Shown piece by piece: positions 33,522-42,283 of a DNA stretch of 64,000 nucleotides. The notes under the pieces are model-generated. The model saw nothing but the letters and a program-made list of their open reading frames with translations, made no database searches and was not told where the DNA came from. The first letter of the stretch is position 1. Each line of letters begins with the position of its first letter. Origin of the DNA: Clostridiales bacterium (lineage in GTDB: Bacteria > Bacillota > Clostridia > Lachnospirales > CAG-274); NCBI GenBank assembly GCA_021204175.1, contig JAJPZT010000054.1:17753-81752 (forward strand), read 5' to 3'. The position numbers and the translations under genes were made by a program.

Positions 33522-35588
33522 CTATTCCCGGGAGAGACTGAGAAAAACTTCCGGATTTTCGATTCCGTTTTCAACCTTTTCGCTTTGACTGTATTTTTCA
33601 TAGAAATTGTCATTTACAAATTTTCCCAAAACAGGATGCATTCTGAACTGTTTATTCAGAGTAATGGTTCTTTTTATGTTGTCGGTCTTTTCCAAAAGCT
33701 TAAGTTTGTTGAAAAGGTGTTCGAACATACTTTCCTTTATTTTCTGTTCAACAACAGTTTTCATATCTCCGGCATTTTCTTTTTCAAGCTCATTTAAAAT
33801 TTCATTATCAACCATATGGGGCAGCTGTCTGTGGTCGCCTACCAATATAATTCTGTCTCTTGCCACAGAAAGGGGGATAAACAAATCAAGGGGGTTGCTT
33901 CTGGCAGCTTCATCTATCAAAACATTGTCATAAACAATATTTCCGCCCTTTGCAGTACTTAATTCATGGCCCATAACCTGTTGGTTTGTAGCCCCGTTTA
34001 CCGTAGTGTAATCAAGTATAGCTTTTTTTACACCGATCGGGTTTTCTCTGAGATTTTGCATATACTGTAAAATTGCCAGATCTTCGCCGTCTTTGCTTGC
34101 TGCAAGCTGTGACATTAAGTGTTCCGAAATATCGGTTAAAAGCTTTATAATTTCATCTGTCTGTGCATTTTTTGTGAATAGGCTGCTTCTGGGCATTATT
34201 TTAACCAAAAGCTCCCTTCTTATTTTTTTCAAAAGGTCAAAATCATATTTTCGTGTTTTGTCCATTTCTTCAAGACTTTTGACAGCATTATCAAATTTAT
34301 GGTTGTTTTGATATTTAAGGATAAAAATCGCCGATTTTACAGTCCCGATACCGTTATCCGAAAAAGCAGCTTCATTTGTCGGTATTCTTCTTACGGCATG
34401 GTTTATTAGGGAGGAAACCGGAGAAGGCGTACCGCTTAAAAGCTGAAGCTTATATATGCAGCTGTAAAGCCTTTCGCTTAACTCTGTTGAAAGCTTATCG
34501 TCAAGCATATCTTCTACGGATTTCAAGATATTCAGAGAGTTGCGGACGGTTTTTGACGAACAAAGAAAATCGATATAAAGCTTATTATAGTCTTCAAGAT
34601 ATTTCATTCCCGATATATAGGCATATTTTTCATTTAAGTTTGCCAGTTTATCGTTAATCCAATTTTGAACTGTATTGTCAATATCTATATTATCATCCTC
34701 TTTATCCGTATGCCTTTTGCCGAATTTTATTGCGGGCAGACCTAATATTTCAATCCTATCCAAAACATTTTGAAGAGCATCATGCTGAAAAGCCGAAACC
34801 AGATTTCTGCCGAACATTCCATCGTTATAGTCGGCTTCTTCGTTCAGTCTTTTTAAAATGGCAGTAATAACAGTTGTTTTGCCTGTTCCCGGAGGGCCTT
34901 GAATTAAAGCTATATCCGGGGTGTTAAGAGCCATTTCTATAGCGTCTGTCTGGTTTCCCGTAGGAGGGCGGAAATTACCGTTTTTATCAGTGAAAATTTC
35001 TTTTTCCACAGTTTCACTTAAGGCGGGAATTCGAGTTTTTCTAGGTGTTGATACACTTTTGCCCTCAAGAATAGCCGCAAGATTGGGCATTGGGCAATTG
35101 AGGGTTTCTATATTGCTGCGGGCGGTGTTTCTTCGCTTAAAACGCTTTTCATCACCATGAACCGACATAAAAATATAACCGGAACTAATGCCGTCTTTAT
35201 TCAGGTTTTGTGCTTTTTCCGTATTGTAGTTCAAATTAAGCGAAACACTGCGCCTGTTTAGGTTTATTTCCACCAATTCTGCATTTAATATGAATTTTTT
35301 GTTTTTCTCCAAAAAATTATTAAAGACCTCGGAGTCAACATGCTGTTCAAAAGGGTTTATAGTTGTTAAAGATAAAATGTCTCCTCTTTTAAACTCTCTT
35401 TCAAAAAGTTCAAGCCTTTTTTGATTTCCGTCTGTAATATCAAATCTGCAGGATGTACCTTCTACTTCAAAGGAACTATACCGCAGAGCCCCTAAATCTA
35501 TAGCCTTATCTGTTATAAATTTATGCTCCAGTTCATCATACCTCTTCCATATATTAATGTATGAATCCGATGTATTTTCTTCTCCCAA
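33522..35588 (-). CDS. Middle segment of SF1 helicase (motifs I-III), frameshifted at both ends
   Basis: A TTG at 35588 could start translation but has no good ribosome site. The frame is open back to about 35735 and reads as protein. Motif I LIQGPPGTGKTTVITAIL lies near residue 463 of the joined protein, motif II is DNVLIDEAARSNPLD, and motif III ILVGDHRQLPHMV. A NKQFRMHPVLGKFV block marks the DNA2/NAM7-like family. The frame stops at SLSRE. Upstream it joins the 202-aa frame if one A is added to the A6 run (35729-35734). The intact helicase would be about 1130 aa. Confidence 0.75.
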   Translation of the reverse strand: MGEENTSDSYINIWKRYDELEHKFITDKAIDLGALRYSSFEVEGTSCRFDITDGNQKRLELFEREFKRGDILSLTTINPFEQHVDSEVFNNFLEKNKKFILNAELVEINLNRRSVSLNLNYNTEKAQNLNKDGISSGYIFMSVHGDEKRFKRRNTARSNIETLNCPMPNLAAILEGKSVSTPRKTRIPALSETVEKEIFTDKNGNFRPPTGNQTDAIEMALNTPDIALIQGPPGTGKTTVITAILKRLNEEADYNDGMFGRNLVSAFQHDALQNVLDRIEILGLPAIKFGKRHTDKEDDNIDIDNTVQNWINDKLANLNEKYAYISGMKYLEDYNKLYIDFLCSSKTVRNSLNILKSVEDMLDDKLSTELSERLYSCIYKLQLLSGTPSPVSSLINHAVRRIPTNEAAFSDNGIGTVKSAIFILKYQNNHKFDNAVKSLEEMDKTRKYDFDLLKKIRRELLVKIMPRSSLFTKNAQTDEIIKLLTDISEHLMSQLAASKDGEDLAILQYMQNLRENPIGVKKAILDYTTVNGATNQQVMGHELSTAKGGNIVYDNVLIDEAARSNPLDLFIPLSVARDRIILVGDHRQLPHMVDNEILNELEKENAGDMKTVVEQKIKESMFEHLFNKLKLLEKTDNIKRTITLNKQFRMHPVLGKFVNDNFYEKYSQSEKVENGIENPEVFLSLSRE

Positions 35589-35674
35589 AATAAGTTTGAC
35601 TTCTTCCCGAGCAGCCTCTTTTTCGTCAGTAAAATTCAGTCCTTTTACAAGTATGAATTTGTAATCCTCTTTTT

Positions 35675-36283
35675 TTATTGATTTTGTGATTTTTTCGGCT
35701 GAATAATATTCCTTGTCAAACTCATTTGTTTTTTACATATGTGTATATAACAGTTACTTCCGGCTATGACAAAGCTGTCAAATTCTTTTTTCCTGTCAGA
35801 TCTCATATGAAGCCCCACAACGGCGAAGCTGACGTCTCCTGATTTATAAAGACCGATTTCTCTCAAATCTTCAATAGGATTTCCGAAATTTTTTATTTGA
35901 ACCTGAGCCTTAAAGCTTTTGGTTAAAAAATCATCTGTTATATTTACGGAATAATTCAAAATTTTTCTTTCCGGAAACGTCTTTATTAAAACCTGTATTG
36001 TTTTGTCCTTATGGATGATAACCTCCGTCAGCTTCGGCAAGCCGCTGTTTATAATATTATTTATAACTCTGCCGTTTATTTTGTCTGCCGGTTCTGTCAA
36101 AATAAACTGTTCTTCATCAAGCTCAGAGGCTACAATAAAAGAGTTTTTTATTTCGGCAATTCTTACAGCGGTATTTGCCGGAAAATGAATTTTTTTATTG
36201 TCCTTTTTATGCTGATAGGTTTCAATTTCTTTAAGTTCTGCTATATTTTCCGAACAACAGTGTCTGACCTCGTGTAAATTCAT
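35675..36283 (-). CDS. 5' segment of the SF1 helicase gene
   Basis: The ATG at 36283 follows a perfect GGGGAGGTGAACAG ribosome site, which makes this the true start of the helicase gene. The 202-aa frame is a beta-rich N-terminal domain without motifs. Its last 17 residues (MSLTRNIIQPKK...) are out of frame with the protein that continues in the -1 frame (EFDKEYYSAEKITKSIKK). The switch point is the A6 run on the minus strand (35729-35734). By itself the segment would be a non-functional fragment. Confidence 0.6.
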   Translation of the reverse strand: MNLHEVRHCCSENIAELKEIETYQHKKDNKKIHFPANTAVRIAEIKNSFIVASELDEEQFILTEPADKINGRVINNIINSGLPKLTEVIIHKDKTIQVLIKTFPERKILNYSVNITDDFLTKSFKAQVQIKNFGNPIEDLREIGLYKSGDVSFAVVGLHMRSDRKKEFDSFVIAGSNCYIHICKKQMSLTRNIIQPKKSQNQ

Positions 36284-36300
36284 CTGTTCACCTCCCCTGT

Positions 36301-37836
36301 TTATATAATATTAAATCTAATGTGACGGGTCGTAAAACTTTTATATATATCCTCTTCATCCTCCTCGTCAGGCTTAAACAAAGGCATGGAAAGAGTAAGA
36401 TTATTTATATTATTATCAAACTTTTTAATATCCTCCGGGCCTAATTCACCGTAGGAGGTTTTGAGACCCGTCAGTGTTATAACTTTATCGGAAAGGTTTC
36501 TTATGGAAAATGTACCCTTCTCAATTTTTATTTCTATTGTCTTTTCGGTTTTTTCTGAAGGAAGAATTTCAGAGGTGTCGTAATTATAAAGATAATATAC
36601 TCCGTCTGCCGTATCAAAAAACTTTCGGCAAACATTAACCTCACCGAGGTTTTTAAAACTTTCTGCCGAAATCTTTTCAACAGAGTAATTTCCGCTGTTA
36701 TTAAATTCTTCAGTAAGCTTGTTCTCGGCTTCTATTATTTCTTCAATAGGATATACATCTTTTATGCGGACAAGCAAAAGTTTTTCTCTTTTTAGACCGT
36801 GATTGCAGAAAGGACAGTCTGAGTCGACTTTCCTGACAAAAAAAGTATTGCCGCAATAGCTGCATTTTGCCGTAAGCCCGGAGGCCAGTTTTAAAGCCTT
36901 ATACCATTCATATATTTTGGGTCTGCTTTTTGGGTTGTGCCTGCCCTCATAACTGAATGTTTTTCTAAAAAGCTCATATAAGTCTTTAGTAAAAACCATC
37001 TCATGCGGAAAACCCGTATAACACCTGTTTGAATCGTCCTCCGGGTCAAATATCCAGGGAAGCTCGCCTTTTTCCGCAAGATCGGCATTGTCAGTTTCAT
37101 CATCGTCCCAGCCGGCTTCGCAGTCTGTTATCATTTCTCCGCAAAAAGGTGAATTAAGGGTTAAAATTTCATGGGCTAAAACTGCAAAGGAATAAACATC
37201 ACTTTCAAGTGTGTTTATTTCTCCCTTAACAACTTCAGGAGCGCCATAACCGGGAGTAAATATTATTTTATTTACGTCATATCTGTATCTCATATTGTCT
37301 GCGTCAATAAGCCACACTTCGGCAAAGTTTAAATCCTTAGAGACGAAAATATTTTCCGGAGACAAATCGGCATATACGGCTGAACGATAATACAGCTTTG
37401 TATAAATTTCCGCTAAATTTGTCAGCAGTTCAAGTCTGTGACGCAAACCTCCTGTTTCGCAGTAAAATTTTGCGGGGTTTTCATGGGGGTTTTTAAAATC
37501 TTTTATATATTGTTTTATGGGAATCATTTCAGTCAAAAATCTCATTACATAGCCGCAGAACGGCTTTTCAAGCATATATTCCGGCTTGGCAATATGTATA
37601 TGATCGGGGATGCCGAGTATTCTGACTTCGTCGATAATTTCATTTTTATATTTTTCGTACGCTTTTTCGTTTACAATAGGTTCTCCCGTAACAGGATTGA
37701 CTCTCATTTTTACAATTATATTTGGGTCTTTGGTTTTCCAAACAGCCCCCTGACCGCCGCTGCCGATTTCCGCTTCAAGATAATGTTTATTTCCGATTTC
37801 ATCAACCACAAAATTTAAAATCTTATTTTCTTCCAT
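36301..37836 (-). CDS. Ser/Thr protein kinase with zinc ribbon (TerY-P triad type)
   Basis: The 511-aa protein has a kinase core: glycine loop GSGGQGAVWK, catalytic loop YADLSPENIFV, metal loop LIDAD in place of DFG, and PGYGAPEVV. The HRD motif is replaced by YAD, but the catalytic Asp and Asn are kept. A zinc ribbon follows near residue 330 (CSYCGNTFFVRKVDSDCPFC), then a beta-rich tail. Kinase plus zinc ribbon next to PP2C and VWA genes matches the TerY-P triad described from genome analyses of tellurium-resistance-linked stress systems. It probably phosphorylates a component of the operon and is reversed by the PP2C protein. Confidence 0.85.
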   Translation of the reverse strand: MEENKILNFVVDEIGNKHYLEAEIGSGGQGAVWKTKDPNIIVKMRVNPVTGEPIVNEKAYEKYKNEIIDEVRILGIPDHIHIAKPEYMLEKPFCGYVMRFLTEMIPIKQYIKDFKNPHENPAKFYCETGGLRHRLELLTNLAEIYTKLYYRSAVYADLSPENIFVSKDLNFAEVWLIDADNMRYRYDVNKIIFTPGYGAPEVVKGEINTLESDVYSFAVLAHEILTLNSPFCGEMITDCEAGWDDDETDNADLAEKGELPWIFDPEDDSNRCYTGFPHEMVFTKDLYELFRKTFSYEGRHNPKSRPKIYEWYKALKLASGLTAKCSYCGNTFFVRKVDSDCPFCNHGLKREKLLLVRIKDVYPIEEIIEAENKLTEEFNNSGNYSVEKISAESFKNLGEVNVCRKFFDTADGVYYLYNYDTSEILPSEKTEKTIEIKIEKGTFSIRNLSDKVITLTGLKTSYGELGPEDIKKFDNNINNLTLSMPLFKPDEEDEEDIYKSFTTRHIRFNII

Positions 37837-37843
37837 ATTTCAC

Positions 37844-38554
37844 CTATATCCTTTCATAGCTGGCCAGAGTCCTGTCATCACCTGCGTTAACGGTGTTCCA
37901 GCTGCTTAAAATATTACGAAGAAACCGTTTTGTTTCCGATAAATCCGCTTTGCTGCGAAGCTCTTCCCATATATATTTTACAAAGTCTTCTTTGGTTTCA
38001 TCTATAAGGGTTTCCGAAACCCCGTCAGTCATTAAGCAGACGGCAACGCTTTTTTCTCCTGTTATATATTCTTTGAGCTTCCAGTCTGAAAAGCTTGAAA
38101 CAGAACTCATTCCGACTGTGATATTTGAAAACTCTTCTTCTTTGCCGGCAATAAGCTCTGTTTTATCGTCTATGCGTATAAATATATTTCCGTCACCGAG
38201 TTGACCTGCCCACAGCCTGCCCGTATTGCTGTGAAAAGCAAAAAGGCAGGTTGTTCCGCATTCATTTCTGCGGAAAGGGTAGATTTCGATATTCCATATA
38301 GAATGAATTAAGGGGATTAAAAGGCGAAAATCCTTTTCTTTATAAGAGTTCCAAAGTTTTACGGCTTTAATGACAGCCCGACAAGCGGCTCTCGAACCTA
38401 TATGGGCATTTTTGTGAGAGCCGTGACCGTCAGCTACTGCTAAGACTGTACCGAATTTGAATTCTTTAACGATACAATAGTCTTGGTTTTTGATGCCTTT
38501 TTGCTTATGGCTGCTTCCCCTGACAGAACCGTATCCTAAAATTGCGTTTTTCAT
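37844..38554 (-). CDS. PP2C-family protein phosphatase
   Basis: I chose the ATG at 38554 (MKNAILGYGSVRGSSH). A TTG 21 bases upstream would overlap the VWA gene. The PP2C metal-binding residues are present: KNQDYC, AVADGHGSHKNAHIG, LMTDGVSETL and the final AGDDRTL. Length is 236 aa, a single catalytic domain. The neighbours are a kinase 8 bases downstream and a VWA protein upstream, giving the classical VWA-PP2C-kinase triad. It likely dephosphorylates the kinase's target. Confidence 0.88.
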   Translation of the reverse strand: MKNAILGYGSVRGSSHKQKGIKNQDYCIVKEFKFGTVLAVADGHGSHKNAHIGSRAACRAVIKAVKLWNSYKEKDFRLLIPLIHSIWNIEIYPFRRNECGTTCLFAFHSNTGRLWAGQLGDGNIFIRIDDKTELIAGKEEEFSNITVGMSSVSSFSDWKLKEYITGEKSVAVCLMTDGVSETLIDETKEDFVKYIWEELRSKADLSETKRFLRNILSSWNTVNAGDDRTLASYERI

Positions 38555-38558
38555 AAGA

Positions 38559-39263
38559 TTATCCAAAGTCTTCAAAGTTCATATTCAATATATCCTCATT
38601 AAACAAATCTTCAGGCACAACGTTAGGGTTTCGGCTTTGACTTCGCTGAATTGTGCATGAAGATATAAATCTGAAAAATTTATGTATATCACCGGTATCA
38701 TCTACATAACAGACGCTTTTTTCGGGGTTATCCAAAAATCTTTTCATCATATCTGCGTCGGCATCTTCGCCTATAGCCAGACTCCAACGGTCACATTTTG
38801 AACTTCTGCCCTCCTTTGTAAATCTTTCAAGCTGTTTTTCAAATTCACGGTTATTAGGATCTTCCGGATCATAGGGTTCTCCGTCTGAAACAAGAACAAC
38901 TACAGGGCGATAAGCATTTTTGGGAACTTTAGTCTTGTCTTCTATCATACTGCCGGCCAAATCAAAGGCTTTGCCCATACAAGTTGCACCGTAAGCAGTT
39001 AAATCAGCAAAGCTTATATTTCTTGCCGGCATTAAATCCGTGTGGAGTTTTACGTCAGAGCCGAAAGTAATAATTGAAACACAAATTTCCGCTTGTAAAA
39101 TCTGTTCATCAGTAAAGCTTTGAATCATTTCCTTTACAGAGGTATTTAATTCGTCAATTTTATTGTCATACGACATGGAACCGCTTACGTCAAGCAGCAG
39201 TATAACCGGCAGCATTCTTGCTTTCGCTGCTACAAAGTTTTTAAATTCATTGTTTTCTTTCAT
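38559..39263 (-). CDS. VWA-domain protein, TerY-like
   Basis: The 234-aa protein is one von Willebrand A domain with an intact MIDAS site. DVSGSMSYDNK supplies the DxSxS motif, AYGATCMG the threonine, and VSDGEPYDPED the aspartate. TerY proteins have this build and length. It starts at ATG behind AGGAGGT and is the first gene of the large minus-strand operon, so its upstream region controls everything down to at least 24228. Metal-dependent binding to a partner is the usual role of such domains. Confidence 0.88.
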   Translation of the reverse strand: MKENNEFKNFVAAKARMLPVILLLDVSGSMSYDNKIDELNTSVKEMIQSFTDEQILQAEICVSIITFGSDVKLHTDLMPARNISFADLTAYGATCMGKAFDLAGSMIEDKTKVPKNAYRPVVVLVSDGEPYDPEDPNNREFEKQLERFTKEGRSSKCDRWSLAIGEDADADMMKRFLDNPEKSVCYVDDTGDIHKFFRFISSCTIQRSQSRNPNVVPEDLFNEDILNMNFEDFG

Positions 39264-39310
39264 TTGTTGACCTCCTTAATTAATCTGTTTGTACAATTGT
39301 AATAATATTT

Positions 39311-39665
39311 ACCTTATTATAACTCATATAATTGACAATTTCAATATAATATCACAAAATATAAGTTTATGTATAGTGAACTTTTGTTATCTCCTCCTTT
39401 CAAAAACCATTATAAAACTTTTTTTGCAGGAGTTTTTTGAAAAAACCTGCAAATTTTTAAAATATAATAATCGGGTCGAACTAAGGCAAAGAAAAATATA
39501 AAAACCGTTCCATAACTATTTATGTCATCATGAAAAATCAGAAGCGTATTAAGACATATATTTACATACGGAAATTATTCCGCTGAAGATTTTACAAAAA
39601 AGGTTTGGCAAAAGCGTGCCGTTCTGTTTACGGCTTAATAAACAGAATTGCCAATCTCATAAATT
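39311..39665. repeat. Decayed upstream copy of the WYL promoter and 5' end
   Basis: This stretch matches 39698-40115 in order: the ATTATA/TTTCAA promoter, the TCTCCTCCTTTCAA block, the TTTGCAGG palindrome, then GGCAAAGAAAAATA and degenerate versions of the first 55 or so WYL codons. Several in-frame stops show that the copy is dead as a gene. It lacks about 70 bases between palindrome and coding part. It is a partial tandem duplication that leaves the VWA operon with two copies of the control element. Confidence 0.8.
39316..39453 (-). promoter_or_regulatory. Control region of the VWA/kinase operon
   Basis: Nearest the gene is a TTGAAA -35 (39339-39344) and TATAAT -10 (39316-39321) with a 17-base spacer. 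Further upstream a second TATAAT (39409-39414) lies next to an inverted repeat with arms TTTGCAGG (39423-39430) and CCTGCAAA (39446-39453). Between them is an isolated GGAGGAG (39391-39397) with no usable start codon. The palindrome is probably bound by one of the WYL regulators encoded beyond it. Confidence 0.65.
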
Positions 39666-39697
39666 AATAGTTTTTTGCTTTTTTATTAATATTTTAT

Positions 39698-40115
39698 TTA
39701 TTATAATCATATAATTAACAATTTCAATATAATATCATAAAATATAAGTTAATGGATGATGAACTTTTGTTATCTCCTCCTTTCAATAATTATTATAAAC
39801 TTTTTTTGCAGGAGTTTTTTGAAAAAACCTGCGAATTTTTGAATACAGCAAAAGTTCTGCCGGCTAATTTTCAAAATGTCTGCAGCACAGCCGACGCCGT
39901 TCCGCAGCCGAACTATTGCAAAATATAAAAAGGGGACCAAGTTATGGCAAAGAAAAATACAAAACCATTTCAGAACTATGTGCGCCATTATGAAAAAATC
40001 AGAAACATATTAAGGCATATGTTTATGTATGGGGATTATTCCAATAAAGACTTTACAAAAAACGGTTTGGCAAAAAGCAACCGTTCAGTTTACTATTCAA
40101 TAAACAGAATTCAAA
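39698..40115. repeat. Intact copy of the duplicated control region and WYL 5' end
   Basis: This is the functional counterpart of 39311-39665. It holds the palindrome TTTGCAGG (39805-39812) / CCTGCGAA (39828-39835), a TATAAT box facing left (39792-39797), and the first 57 codons of the WYL gene at 39944. The right arm has one change (G for A) against the other copy. Confidence 0.75.
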
Positions 40116-41497
40116 ATTATTTGGGAAACGAATATTTTAAAACTCATGAGCTGCCAAACAGAAAAAAGGACAAAAAGGGTTACAGACTTATGTATGATCC
40201 CTTTATTTGTCCTATAAACTATCTTGCCGATACATATGTAAACTGCTCCTATGTAATTGAAGATTTTATATTTTATTTTACATTAATGCAGGCTTTTATA
40301 TATGAAGAAGAATATTATGAAAGTGAAATATATGAATATGATGATTTTAAAAATTATACAGATGACATATGTGAATTGATTATTTCGCCTGAAGGAGAAG
40401 ATAAAGGTTTTGAGTTTGGCAGCATTTGCGACTGTTTTTGCAATATTTACACATTAAACAAAAAATTTTTGTATGAACAGGGGCAAGCCAAATTTTCCGA
40501 TTATAAAACCGAAAGTGAATTAACCGAAAATTCCTTTAAAAGCAGTAAAATAAAAGATAGACTGGACGAACTGTCAGGTCTCGGAATTTTAACACATAGA
40601 AGGAGAAAAACAAAATATTCGGTAAATATGAAAGATGTATATTCTCTTGCGCCGGATATATTTAAATGTTTGGAATTTAAAGAACTTGAAGATTTGCAGC
40701 GAATGGTCCTGTTTTTCTATAATTTTTCATTTCTTTCCGCTGCAGGCTATCATCTTTCACAAACATTAAATTTATATGTAAAGAGTGAATTTCCGGCTTA
40801 TTGCAAAGAAACCGGTTCATTCTTTGCAATAAACGAAAACCCTGTTTTTTTCTACAAGAATAATAGGCTTCAGACTGTAATAGACAATAATGTTTTCTGG
40901 CAAATTTTATATGCAATTCATAAAATGAAACCCATATCCTTTATATATAACAGAAAACACACAGAAGGCGGAGAGGAAAAAAAGGTTTATCCCGTAAAGA
41001 TTATAACAGATTTACAGTATGACAGACAATACCTCTATGCTTATGATTATCAGGCGGAAAAATTCAACCCTTACAGAATAGACTCTGTCAGCAATGTGGA
41101 TATTTTAGAAATAAATGAACCATTTGTTTTTATAAACAATACAACTGAAGAAGCGGATATTCGGAAAGAAATTGAAGAAATATACAAGAAGAACTCTGCA
41201 AATACATGGAATGTTTCATTTGCGGGTGAGCCTCATCGGGTTTTACTTCACTTTACTTTTCCTCAAAAAGAATGTGACAAGCTTTACAATAGGCTTATTT
41301 CCACAGGCAGATTCGGAAATATTAAAAAAACTTCCGATTGTACTTTTGACTATGATATAGAAGTTAAAGATGAAAATGCTATGGTTCCGTGGATAAGAAG
41401 CTGGGGCAGTATGGTTATGGTTGATAAAGCAACTAACTCAAATCTGTTTGACAGAATATACAATGACAGTATGGAGGCATTAAAACAATATGAATAA
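39944..41497 (+). CDS. WYL-domain regulator, long form, 517 aa
   Basis: An AAAGGGGACC site precedes the ATG. The first 230 residues hold winged-helix-like parts (IRNILRHMFMYGDYSNKDF; SKIKDRLDELSGLGILTHRR). A WYL domain follows near residue 325 (KPISFIYNRK, YLYAYDYQAEKFNPYRIDS) and then a WCX-like tail. It is much longer than common WYL proteins of about 330 aa. It is divergent from the VWA operon and overlaps the second WYL gene by 8 bases. I infer that the pair senses a ligand and controls the TTTGCAGG sites. Confidence 0.85.
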   Translation: MAKKNTKPFQNYVRHYEKIRNILRHMFMYGDYSNKDFTKNGLAKSNRSVYYSINRIQNYLGNEYFKTHELPNRKKDKKGYRLMYDPFICPINYLADTYVNCSYVIEDFIFYFTLMQAFIYEEEYYESEIYEYDDFKNYTDDICELIISPEGEDKGFEFGSICDCFCNIYTLNKKFLYEQGQAKFSDYKTESELTENSFKSSKIKDRLDELSGLGILTHRRRKTKYSVNMKDVYSLAPDIFKCLEFKELEDLQRMVLFFYNFSFLSAAGYHLSQTLNLYVKSEFPAYCKETGSFFAINENPVFFYKNNRLQTVIDNNVFWQILYAIHKMKPISFIYNRKHTEGGEEKKVYPVKIITDLQYDRQYLYAYDYQAEKFNPYRIDSVSNVDILEINEPFVFINNTTEEADIRKEIEEIYKKNSANTWNVSFAGEPHRVLLHFTFPQKECDKLYNRLISTGRFGNIKKTSDCTFDYDIEVKDENAMVPWIRSWGSMVMVDKATNSNLFDRIYNDSMEALKQYE

Positions 41498-42266
41498 AAT
41501 TGAAAAAACAATATTTGAAGATGCTCTGTTTAATCAGTATAAAAATAGAGATTTTACATATATGACAAATTATATAAACAACTGTATTGAAAACAATGGA
41601 TTTGCTCTTACACCCGATGATATTAAAACGCAGCTTTTGGGAAAAAGCAGAAAGAATACCTTCGAAGAATTTATAGATGCGGTTTTAAACAACAGCAGTG
41701 ACATAAAAGACCAAGCCCATAATAATGCAAATTTGCTGTATAATAAAGAAGGCAGGCTGCTTCCTTTAAGAAGGGTTCCCATAAAAATAAGAGCCACCGT
41801 TGCTGAAAAAGCATGGCTTTACTTTGTTTTAGCCGATCCGAAAACGGATTTATTTTTAGAGCAAACTACTAAAGATAAGCTTAAGGAGGCATTGTCTGAC
41901 AACATTGATTTTCCGCTTAAAAATGAATATATAGATATTAAAACCCTGTCAAAAAACGATAATTCGGATTTTAAAGGAGATTTTGCCGCAAATTTCAAAA
42001 TAATTGCAGAGGCCATTTCCCAAAAAAGTTATTTAACAGCAACGAATACAAGCTTTTCAGGTAAAGTCTATGCCGATCAAAAGATTGTTCCGTATAAGAT
42101 TGAATATTCTCCGTTATTTAATTCATTTTCATTATCCTGTTATCCTGTGGAAAGCGGAAGACCTGTTAAAATGAATCTGAAAAATCTTTCGCATGTAAAA
42201 ATGGGCGAAAAAATAAAGAATTATGACGAGGTAATAGCTGAATTTCAAAAAAACTGTTTAACCTGA
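41490..42266 (+). CDS. Second WYL protein, 5' segment (frameshifted)
   Basis: It overlaps the upstream WYL gene by 8 bases. The 258-aa frame holds a winged-helix-like N-terminus and a WYL-type domain (GKVYADQKIVPYKIEYSPLFNSFSLSCYPVES). It ends just after an A7 run (42247-42253). Adding one A to the run turns the ending into FQKKLFNLREKKPIVLEVK and joins the WCX-like frame at 42284. The intact protein would be about 349 aa, a normal WYL size. Confidence 0.75.
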   Translation: MNKIEKTIFEDALFNQYKNRDFTYMTNYINNCIENNGFALTPDDIKTQLLGKSRKNTFEEFIDAVLNNSSDIKDQAHNNANLLYNKEGRLLPLRRVPIKIRATVAEKAWLYFVLADPKTDLFLEQTTKDKLKEALSDNIDFPLKNEYIDIKTLSKNDNSDFKGDFAANFKIIAEAISQKSYLTATNTSFSGKVYADQKIVPYKIEYSPLFNSFSLSCYPVESGRPVKMNLKNLSHVKMGEKIKNYDEVIAEFQKNCLT

Positions 42267-42283
42267 GAGAGAAAAAACCTATT

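Noticed and set aside
35729..35734. Programmed -1 frameshift in the helicase gene
   Set aside because: The A6 run is not a standard X-XXY-YYZ slippery site in the reading frame used, no stimulatory stem was evident, and a similar break at a CCC run has no slippery sequence. Error, phase variation or decay is more economical.
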